Source of the DNA: a virus
Direction: 5' to 3' (one strand)
Length of the DNA stretch: 41,514 nucleotides
IMG/VR virus record: IMGVR_UViG_3300046656_000525
Coordinates: 1-41,514 of that record
Shown here piece after piece: positions 31,197-39,400 of the stretch. Each line of letters opens with the position of its first letter. Position 1 is the stretch's first letter. The notes beneath the pieces are model-generated. The model made no database searches. It was not told where the DNA came from and saw only the letters and a list, made by a program, of their open reading frames with translations. The translations under genes were made by a program, and so were the position numbers.

Positions 31197-31203
31197 TTAT
31201 ATT
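31176..31203 (+). promoter_or_regulatory. Possible promoter for scaffold and capsid
   Basis: TTGCCG (31176-31181), 16-base spacer, TATATT (31198-31203). The 10-base motif TTATATTATA (31197-31206) is identical to that in the portal promoter (27759-27768). It lies between the XRE gene and scaffold, 22 bases before its ATG with AGAAGGA. Confidence 0.5.
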
Positions 31204-31225
31204 ATACAGTTAGAAGGATTTTTAA

Positions 31226-31891
31226 ATGTCAGACAATCCAACAACTGCACCCGATGCGAGTGCTACTAAAGCAAGTATAGATACTCCAGCTGTCCAAGGG
31301 GCAGATAAGCCGAGCACGGAAGCCGCGCCCGCGCCTGAGAAAAAGACCTATACACCTGACGATTTCGCAGCTATGCAGAAAAAGATTAGCGATCTCGAAA
31401 AAGAAACATTCAAATATCGAGAACAAAAACGCAAATCAGACGCTGAGGCTGTAGAAAAGGCTGAGAAAGAAGCCAAAGAGCGCGGCGAGTTTCAACAACT
31501 GTATGAGAAAGAAAAGGGCATCAATATGCCTTTGCTGAATGAGAATACACAACTAAAAGAGGCTATAAAAGGCCTTTTAGAGTCGAATCTCAATTCATTA
31601 TCCCCTGTTGAAAAGAACCAATTTTTAGAATTTTTCGGGGAATTAGACCCACAAACCCAATTAAAGAAATTGAGTGCTTGGTCTAAGACTCTTCCTAAAT
31701 CGCCCGCCAATGGACAATTCCCAGCCGGTACGCTTGCGTCGCAGGTGGGAAATCCTCAACAACAAACACAACAATTCATAGCGGCAATGGCACAGGCAAA
31801 AGAAGCAGGCGATTTAGAGCAGATCAAATACTTGCGTAATAACGATAAAGCGATTTTAGCAGGTAAAGCCTCTATAAACCGTCCAAAGTAG
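31226..31891 (+). CDS. Capsid scaffold protein
   Basis: 221 residues. The N-terminus is Ala/Pro/Thr-rich and disordered; residues about 45-110 form a long Lys/Glu coiled coil (DLEKETFKYREQKRKSDAEA and on); the C-terminal part is Gln-rich with a basic end. This composition directly before the major capsid gene is the usual scaffold profile. No protease gene was recognised, so the scaffold probably leaves intact. Confidence 0.75.
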   Translation: MSDNPTTAPDASATKASIDTPAVQGADKPSTEAAPAPEKKTYTPDDFAAMQKKISDLEKETFKYREQKRKSDAEAVEKAEKEAKERGEFQQLYEKEKGINMPLLNENTQLKEAIKGLLESNLNSLSPVEKNQFLEFFGELDPQTQLKKLSAWSKTLPKSPANGQFPAGTLASQVGNPQQQTQQFIAAMAQAKEAGDLEQIKYLRNNDKAILAGKASINRPK

Positions 31892-31920
31892 CCTTCCCCC
31901 GCTCTGAATGAAGAGCAGAA

Positions 31921-33090
31921 ATGATTGAAGATATTCAACAGCGTCCGGAATTAACGGCCGTTGAGATTGTCCGAGACGTTGAAGCGCGCCTAGAAAGCAT
32001 CCTGACCAAATTCCCGGTAACTGAGTTAATTGTGGTCAATGGTGGCCAATTTGCATCTCAGAACCGGCATGAATGGTTTGATGATCAGGTTACTGAGCGC
32101 TCTACCGCATTAACAGCAGACATTACGGCCCATGCAGCTCTAGCAACTGGGATCGCCGTGGTCGTAGCCGATACGTCTATCTTTAAGGTTGGCGACCAGA
32201 TCTTTGTCGACCTTTTCCGTCCAGTTTACCAAATCACAACTATCACTAACGGGACCGACCTTGTCGTAAAAGAGATCGCGAATGAAGCGCTCGCAAACAC
32301 AAGCGGCAACGGTTCTAGTGTTACTTTCACTCGCGGGGCGCTGGAAATTAGCTCCTTCGATACCTTTGAGGGTGCGCGTGTAGGAACCCAATATTACAAT
32401 TTCACGCAAATCTTCCGTGAAGACGTGCGTGTCTCTGAGGATCTTTGGGAAACTGCACGATTGAAAGGCATCTACGCTATGGATGATCTTTGGAATAATG
32501 CCAAAGAGCAAGCCATGATTCGATTAGCATTCAAAATGTATAGATCGATTACCATTGGCGTAGGCGTAGAGCGAACCACTACGGGCACACTTGGCATGAT
32601 GGGCGGCGTACGTCAATTCATCGATAAATCCGGCGGTAATGTTGTACAAGCCAGTGGTGCGTTAACTCGCACTATGCTGGATGATGCAGCCCGTTTGATT
32701 TTTGAAGACACGGGCAGCCTCGATAATATCGCTATTATCGTACCCACAGCATTATCTGAATCAATCGGCGCTTTCGACGCGAATATTCGACGCTATAATG
32801 ATCCCTCGGTCAACGGCCGAACCGGGACAAACGTGGCGTCTTATATCCCAAGTATTGGCGGAATGCCTGCATTGCCGATTTATATCGATCAGAACATGCC
32901 TCGCAATGAGATTTGGTTTTTAGATCGCCGTAGATTGCAGCTAATCCCATTTGGCTCGCATACCATGCAGTTCTTCGATGAGAAGATCCCGGGTGTTACT
33001 GCCAAAACGGGTTACTTCCGCGGCACTTATACACTTGTGGTCCGTAATGGCTTGACCAATCACGCCATTATCAAAGGCATTACGGTATAG
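31921..33090 (+). CDS. Major capsid protein (SU10/DUF5309-like)
   Basis: 389 residues. The last 90 residues, PIYIDQNMPRNEIWFLDRRR, then MQFFDEKIPGVTAKTGYFRG and VVRNGLTNHAIIKGI, show the pattern of the SU10-type major capsid family, an HK97-fold group. The middle (ARVGTQYYNFTQIFREDVRV) fits the E-loop and spine region. AAGAGCAG upstream of the ATG. Position after the scaffold is canonical. Confidence 0.8.
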   Translation: MIEDIQQRPELTAVEIVRDVEARLESILTKFPVTELIVVNGGQFASQNRHEWFDDQVTERSTALTADITAHAALATGIAVVVADTSIFKVGDQIFVDLFRPVYQITTITNGTDLVVKEIANEALANTSGNGSSVTFTRGALEISSFDTFEGARVGTQYYNFTQIFREDVRVSEDLWETARLKGIYAMDDLWNNAKEQAMIRLAFKMYRSITIGVGVERTTTGTLGMMGGVRQFIDKSGGNVVQASGALTRTMLDDAARLIFEDTGSLDNIAIIVPTALSESIGAFDANIRRYNDPSVNGRTGTNVASYIPSIGGMPALPIYIDQNMPRNEIWFLDRRRLQLIPFGSHTMQFFDEKIPGVTAKTGYFRGTYTLVVRNGLTNHAIIKGITV

Positions 33091-33097
33091 GTGGCGC

Positions 33098-34084
33098 ATG
33101 AATCAGCAATTAGCGATAGTTTTCAATCCCACGGCCAATACTCGCACAGTCGAAGGGGCTCAGTTGCCCAAACAATTCGATAATGCGGGATTAGTTATCC
33201 AAGTTACTGCAGCGACTGCCACCCTTTACAGCCCCGGCGGGACTCAAATGTTCCAAGGGTCTATCTTGGATGGCAAAGTTGTGAACAATAACGGCGAATT
33301 AACGACTATCTGGGATGTGGATACAACGACCGCTTTGCTGGTTCCAAAGGTAAATTACAAGATTATTTGGGATGTGGACGGCGTTTTCTATACGCGTTGG
33401 TATGATGTTGTTTACTGGAAAATGGTCAATCCAATTAGCGAATTGGATCTATTGATCGAAAAGCCAGAAATCGACAAATACCGACCCGAACGAAAGCTCC
33501 GTATCAATACCATTGTTTCGCCGATCAAGTATGTTTGCGATCAGTTATCAGAGCCTGATGATTTTTGGATTGGGTCGATTTTCGAGTCTAATAGCAAGTT
33601 TGTGCCCGATGCGGTCAAGCGCGTTGTTGACTGGGAAACCGATACCAAGACATTAACACTGGATTCAGCTTTCACGCCCTCGGATATGCGCCAAGGTGAC
33701 TACTTTATGTTACGCCGTGGCTTCTATCCTGAGATACAGTCTTCTTGGATCTCGATTCAGGAGATGATCAACTCTTGGGCGCCAAAGTTTTCTGATTCCT
33801 GTACCACAGTAATGTGGACGCTGCCTTGGTCTGATCAGCCAGATAGAAGCAATAAGAATTATCCCGTCGATTCATTTGATTTTCGTAAGGTGCATTTGTA
33901 CCAGACTATGATCTACATTGCAAGAGCACTACGATTGCGACTTAAAGATGAGTTTGACATTTGGGAGAGCACTTATGGCTCATTATTTGGCAAAGCCTTG
34001 GCTGAGATCAAAGCTAAGGTCGATGCGAACAACACCGGGATCCCAAATCTTCAAAGGACAGGCCAAATATGGTTAAGCAGCTAG
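33098..34084 (+). CDS. Head-tail connector-region protein
   Basis: 328 residues with AGGTGG upstream. Mostly beta strands in the first 140 residues (NPTANTRTVEGAQLPKQFDN), then a region with a helical C-terminus (KALAEIKAKVDANNTG). It lies where connectors, adaptors and decoration proteins are encoded. No specific family recognised; two domains may perform head-completion and adaptor roles. Confidence 0.55.
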   Translation: MNQQLAIVFNPTANTRTVEGAQLPKQFDNAGLVIQVTAATATLYSPGGTQMFQGSILDGKVVNNNGELTTIWDVDTTTALLVPKVNYKIIWDVDGVFYTRWYDVVYWKMVNPISELDLLIEKPEIDKYRPERKLRINTIVSPIKYVCDQLSEPDDFWIGSIFESNSKFVPDAVKRVVDWETDTKTLTLDSAFTPSDMRQGDYFMLRRGFYPEIQSSWISIQEMINSWAPKFSDSCTTVMWTLPWSDQPDRSNKNYPVDSFDFRKVHLYQTMIYIARALRLRLKDEFDIWESTYGSLFGKALAEIKAKVDANNTGIPNLQRTGQIWLSS

Positions 34085-34500
34085 AGTCGTTCCAAGAGCG
34101 AATCACGCGGACATTGACTGACGGTCTGAAATCGGCGGGTGAAACACCCACTTATGAGGAGGATTTTAATACAGTCTCCTTGGATACTATCTTAGCTGAG
34201 CCGGTTTTCACAGTGCGCATTCAGTTATTACCCGAAACAATTCGCTTGCGAGCCACGCCTTTACGCATTACCGTTATGGTCGGCGTCCTAAGATCCGCTG
34301 GGAATAGCCCTTTTGAACAAACAAATAAACTAAATAAAGCAGTGGATAATATTTCTCGCTGGATACGGGCTCATGGACCTGAATATTTGCAGGGCCGTAA
34401 TTTCCGTACCACAAACAAAGATACTCAGCAACTAGGGCCGTTAACAATACAGCTCTTACAATTTGAGTGCATCGCATTTTTACGAAAAGGAGAATACTAG
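34069..34500 (+). CDS. Probable tail completion / terminator protein
   Basis: 143 residues, its start 16 bases inside the preceding gene with AAGGA upstream. A helix (LESFQERITRTLTDGLKSAG) and then strands (VFTVRIQLLPETIRLRATPL) in an alpha/beta order similar to tail-terminator proteins. The place just before the tail tube gene is also typical. Inferred. Confidence 0.5.
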   Translation: MVKQLESFQERITRTLTDGLKSAGETPTYEEDFNTVSLDTILAEPVFTVRIQLLPETIRLRATPLRITVMVGVLRSAGNSPFEQTNKLNKAVDNISRWIRAHGPEYLQGRNFRTTNKDTQQLGPLTIQLLQFECIAFLRKGEY

Positions 34501-34503
34501 TAT

Positions 34504-35604
34504 ATGCGACCAGTACTCGACCCATTGCCGATTGTGGTGGAATTAGCCGCATCCGGCGCTTTAGGGATTACATGGAATCAAGTGGATGACATCCGATTGG
34601 ATGCCGCCGCTGCCAGTAATTCAGATACTCAAAATCTCCGTGTAAGATTTCCGGCGCTTTTTGATGGCAATTCGCCTATCAATGGCCTTTATCAGCCGCG
34701 ATTTTTCTTGCAAGGTGCGTTACGTCAAGCCGATGTTACTTGGAATTACCTTCTAACACCAGAAGGTTCTCTCGTATCGACTGACTTTGATGGATCCCCA
34801 CTTGTAAGCCCGGACGCCGTTCCATTGGTTTACGAGAAAAACGAAAACATCACAAAATCCACATATTATGATGCAGTGGACAAGACCCTCGGTGTATTGC
34901 AATTGCAGCTTGCCGCTGGCGCGACCCCAACGCCCTATGATACCGATTATGCCGATCGCCAAGATCCACAATTGGTAATCGAGTTTGAACGCCAAGACGG
35001 TGGCTACCTCGCGTTTGAAGAACCAAATCCCAATTCAGATCACTTATGGCAATTCTCAGATTGCGATATCTACCTGAATGCCCAGACTTCCATGGTCGAT
35101 GGAACCTTGATTGAACGCCGCCACAAGATCGGTTGGTGTGCTGATGAAGATTTCTCGGTAGCTTTACAAAAAGATACCGTGAACTTCATGAAAGGGAAAC
35201 CCAGCGCTACAGCCGTTACTTTCAATGCGAAAATCAACGCGACCATTACCGCCAAGATTGCAGAATTGGATCCTTGGTTCTTTGGTAAGACTTTGGCAAT
35301 TGCGCCCACCGAGGCCGATCGCCGAATCGTTTACAAAGAGACCAACAAACAACGCTCAGTGCCACAATGTGATATCACTTTCGAGTGGTTTACCAATGCA
35401 GGGCACTTGGTGCAATTCCGCATGAAAAAATGCCAAGCCTATCTTGATGGCGAACTCGTACCCGGTGGCAATGAGATTGCACGCCAAGGTGTGAAGTTTG
35501 TGCCATTGGTTGACGCTTGTAATGGCGAAGTTTACGAATTATCAGTGTCAAAAGCCCCCATCATGCGCGCATACGTGTGCGTAGCCTATGGGGTGACTGC
35601 TTAA
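34504..35604 (+). CDS. Probable major tail tube protein
   Basis: 366 residues with a strong AAAAGGAGAA site. Beta-rich and largely without Cys; contains a Gly/Asp-rich linker and NAKINATITAKIAELDPWFF, reminiscent of tail-tube subunits. It is followed by a strong terminator and then the chaperone pair, which is the usual order for the tube gene. No residue-level diagnosis was possible. Confidence 0.6.
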   Translation: MRPVLDPLPIVVELAASGALGITWNQVDDIRLDAAAASNSDTQNLRVRFPALFDGNSPINGLYQPRFFLQGALRQADVTWNYLLTPEGSLVSTDFDGSPLVSPDAVPLVYEKNENITKSTYYDAVDKTLGVLQLQLAAGATPTPYDTDYADRQDPQLVIEFERQDGGYLAFEEPNPNSDHLWQFSDCDIYLNAQTSMVDGTLIERRHKIGWCADEDFSVALQKDTVNFMKGKPSATAVTFNAKINATITAKIAELDPWFFGKTLAIAPTEADRRIVYKETNKQRSVPQCDITFEWFTNAGHLVQFRMKKCQAYLDGELVPGGNEIARQGVKFVPLVDACNGEVYELSVSKAPIMRAYVCVAYGVTA

Positions 35605-35619
35605 AGAACTCCGTATGGT

Positions 35620-35651
35620 GAGGGGCCTTCTCCTGAGGCCCCTCTTTTTTT
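35620..35651 (+). terminator. Strong intrinsic terminator
   Basis: GAGGGGCCT (35620-35628), loop TCTCCTG, then AGGCCCCTC (35636-35644), nine perfect pairs, followed by seven T (35645-35651). It directly follows the tail tube gene. Lowering transcription here would keep the tube protein far more abundant than the chaperones and tape measure. Confidence 0.9.
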
Positions 35652-35657
35652 GGATTT

Positions 35658-36284
35658 ATGGATATACAATTATTAACCGATAAGCCTCACTCAGAGGCCG
35701 ATATACTGAGCTACAATCCGGTTATTTATAAGATAGGCGAAATAATACTCAGATTTGAGCTGCAGTCATTCAAAGCCTACACACGCTTTGAACGTGGGAT
35801 TAGGATTTACACGGCTAAGGCTTTTGGCGGATTGCAAGATGAAAATATCAATGAATTAGACAAATTGAGACTCGAGATCGGCAATTGGTGGGAACCGGGG
35901 TTTGGCTTGCCTTGGTTTCTATGTCAATTTGCCGAGATTGCGGATATGGAAGTCGCAAGACCACTATTAGAAGAGCATTTTAAGCAACATCCCAAATTAA
36001 TCCAAGGCGTAACGGAAGATTATAAAGACCTAAAGTTTTTACGCTTTATGCTTTGCGATTACTTATTCTACAATTTGCGGCCAGACCAGTTTGTAGAGAT
36101 CTGCCAAGAGCTGATCTATTTGCAATCAAACATAAAAAAAAAAGTACTGGCTATACTGGAAAAAGCGCAGGAAAAACCAAGCGAGAAAGCAGCCTTGCAT
36201 CCCTTGTCAGCGTCGCGAGCCAGCAGGGCATCAAAACAGAGGAAGCTCTTGCGTCTTGCAGCTTCCTCTTCCTCCTCACAATAA
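35658..36284 (+). CDS. Tail assembly chaperone (G-like)
   Basis: 208 residues, just after the terminator and before the tape measure, the place of lambda G. Mostly helical with no catalytic motif. Codons 160-162 are AAA AAA AAA within a 10-A run (36134-36143); beyond it the 0-frame tail turns into low-complexity Ser/Arg (SRASRASKQRKLL, then SSSSSQ), which suggests it is dispensable. Confidence 0.75.
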   Translation: MDIQLLTDKPHSEADILSYNPVIYKIGEIILRFELQSFKAYTRFERGIRIYTAKAFGGLQDENINELDKLRLEIGNWWEPGFGLPWFLCQFAEIADMEVARPLLEEHFKQHPKLIQGVTEDYKDLKFLRFMLCDYLFYNLRPDQFVEICQELIYLQSNIKKKVLAILEKAQEKPSEKAALHPLSASRASRASKQRKLLRLAASSSSSQ

Positions 36285-36412
36285 CGGATGAGGCGGCGTA
36301 TAAAAATGAATGTGATTTAAAAGACATGGACGGCAAAGGAAGCTCAGAAGAGCCAGCATTAAAAAACGTATTTATGAAAGGAGGCCGAGCGGTAAAAGCA
36401 GGTGGACAATAG
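36143..36412 (+). CDS. -1 frameshift extension of the chaperone (GT-like)
   Basis: After a -1 shift at the A run, 89 further codons are open to a TAG at 36410-36412, giving a fused product of about 251 residues. The extension is helical (SLASLVSVASQQGIKTEEAL) with an acidic Lys/Glu-rich end. It has no good start of its own. The stop overlaps the tape-measure start by 11 bases. The slip may occur instead at GGAAAAAG (36158) or GGAAAAAC (36170). Confidence 0.65.
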   Translation, partial: STGYTGKSAGKTKRESSLASLVSVASQQGIKTEEALASCSFLFLLTITDEAAYKNECDLKDMDGKGSSEEPALKNVFMKGGRAVKAGGQ

Positions 36413-39400
36413 ACTAGCAATCGAAATCGGGATTGAAAATGAAGCGCTAAAACGTGGCCTATTAGAAGCGCGCCAATTGACTGGAAATTATACTGACTTT
36501 GTTAAACAGAATAGCAAGCTACAATCTCAATACGAGACAGAAGCCGCTGAAAAATCCATAGCCGAAATACGTGCAGCACGGCGTCAAGCATTGACTGATC
36601 TGGATAAAAATTATGCAGAGGCCCAAGCGAAAGCCCAAGGGAATGCGGTAGAGCTTAGAAAGATCGATGAAAATTATATGAAATCCAAAAAATCGATCTA
36701 TGAAGAGGGGGAAAAGTTAGTTGCAAAAGGCATTGCACGCTGGAAAGATGATGTTAATGACATTATCCGGCAAGCCGGGACAGAAGAGGCGGCTTCCGTG
36801 CACGCGACTAAGTTAAAAATCCTTGCCGATTTAGAAGACCAATACAAGCAAGAAGTGGCAATGGCCCGTAAGGCTGGGGATTCAATTGATGATATAAAAA
36901 AAACGCAAGCAACCCAAAGAGCGCATTTAGATATTGGGAAAAGCGAGCACAAAGTAACAGGGCAAACATATCTACCTGGGTTTGGTGATGAGGCTCAGTC
37001 AATGGCTCGGCAATATTCAAGCGCTTTGGGGCCAGTCGGAGGTTTTTTAGGGGCAATTGGCCCTGCGGGCGTGATGGCGGCTGGAAGTATAGGCGTATTA
37101 ACCGCCGGGATGGCCAAGGGCATTGAGATTGCGAATGAATACGATTTGAATATAACGAAAATCAGCACGCTTTTGAATGAGAAACAGGAAGCTGGCTTGA
37201 CTGAATCGGTAGCCCAGTTGCGTACGGCTTCCATGGAAACCGGAGCGCCCCTGAGTGAATTGCAAACGACTATGTACAACCTTATTGGGTCTGTACCAAT
37301 CTTTGCCGACAATCTTGACGCCGCCGCATCGGCAAGCGCAAATGCAGCGAAGACCGCAAAGGCACTAGGGGCATCAACTGATACAGTGGCTTTGGCAATG
37401 GGTAATCTGGGTAATGCCAGCAATCTCAATCTGGCAAACATGGAAGACCAGAAGTTTGTCATGGACGCTATGGCCCAAGTCATGAATGCGGGTGTAATCC
37501 CAAGCGCCGAGGTGATGGCCCAGAACATTGCCAAATCAGCCCCAGCATTAGCGCAATTAACTGCCAATGGTAGAGAAGCTATTAAGATCAACGGGGCGCT
37601 TACAGCGGCGTTTACCCAGAACGGTTTATCGGTCGATACAGCTCAGGACCGCATTAAAGCCTTTGGTGTAGTCTTGGCAAATGCTGATGATCGCATGAAG
37701 CTAATTAAAGCTGGCCTTAAAGGCGTTACCGAGATGGGCCAGATAACCGATATCAACGCATTAGCTGAATCGCTTGGGCAAGATATCACCAAGTTTACGT
37801 CTTTAATAGGCTCACAGGAAGCCAATGAAGCGCTGCGATTAATCGGGAAACAGGGTGGCGAAGCCTTTAAGTCAGTCATGGAAGGCTTTGAAAACATGGG
37901 GGGCGCCGCCGATACCATGTACAACAAAATGGCCAATACTACGCAAACGCAAATGGAACGAATCAAGGCCATTACAAACGATATTTTCTTAACTATGGGT
38001 CAAAATGGCACGGCGGCTATGGGTGGCTTAGCCACCACAACGGCCAACGTATTGCAATTTATCGATAATGCCCTACAATCGGCGGATGCCAAGTACAAAA
38101 AAGCGGCCGCTGAGATCCAAAACCAAACCCAGCTTGCCAATCAAACCGAAATAAGCCTTGGCAAAGTCGATCAGGCCATGGCCAAGTTGAATCAAATCGG
38201 CCCTAATCTCAAGCCATTGGACGATAAGAAAATCATCGGTGGCCTGCAAATCAACTTAGAACAGATTGCCAAAACGGCAGGACCTGCTGCAGCTGCTGAG
38301 ATTGAACGTCTAATGAAAGCGGATGGCCCAATCGGCGAACGTCTTGAAAAGATCAAAGTGCAGTTAGAAGCTATCGACTCACAGGCGCGCACGGGCCAGC
38401 AAGCGGCTGCAATGGACGCCCAGGTACAAGCTGGGAAAGCTCTTAACGATGTGGTGCAACAACAGGGCAATTGGTGGCAGCGCAACCTTGGGACGATATT
38501 ACAAGTCGGCGAATATGTGGCAGGTGGCTTAACAGGGGGCTTAGCAACTGTAGCATTGGAAACCAGTGGTCTTAATAAAAATCTACAAGATATGGCGAAT
38601 GCTGATGTATTTGGCAATTTAGGCAATAAGGTTGTTAATCTCTCGATGGAATACGACTCGTTAATGCAGAAATCCAAAGGGATGGTCCAAGGTTCCAAAG
38701 AATATAATGAGACCATTCAGAAAGCAGCGGGATTGGCTCAGGAATTAAATACAGCTAAACAACAGCAAGCTATAGTTGAGAAAGGTACACAAGAATATGC
38801 AGATAGATCATTAGCAGCGCAAAGCGTCCAAATGGCTAAAACAGGTGAAACGCTTAATGCAGAAAAGGCTTTTATTGATGCTCTTGCATTAGCCCCCCCT
38901 GAGCTTGCCAAAAGTGCAGACTTCCAAGCCAAGTTAAAAGCGGATATTGAGTCGGCAATCCCGGCAATGAATGAGAAGATCACTATCCAGAAAGCCCTTA
39001 CCGATGCCGCCAAACTCGAAGGCGATGAGAGGACTAAAGCCTTAGCCGAGCTTGTCTCAACTCGCTCGGATGATAAAAATGCTCAGCTATTAATCAATGA
39101 AGCCACTGCTCAAGGCCTGAATATAGAGAAAGACTTAAAAGCTGCGATCGAAGCGCAACAAGACGCCCGCATGGCTGGTCTCGCTTCCCTTGAAAAAGCG
39201 GGTGTTACTTTATCTGAAAATGAGAAGCTGGAATTGGCTTCCTATCAAGCTGCCAAAGAGAAGGCGGCAATTCAGGCCAATGAGAAAGAGTTCCAAGCGA
39301 ATAAAAACAAGCTATTAGTAGAGCAGAAAGCCTTAGAAGACGCCGTTAATCTGGCAACTCAGGATATCCTTGCAAACGAAACGCTATCCAATGAAGAGAA

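Noticed and set aside
36995-39013. Long minus-strand open frames within the tape measure region
   Set aside because: Ala- and Ser-rich shadows of a helical Ala/Lys/Glu-rich gene, with no start signals.
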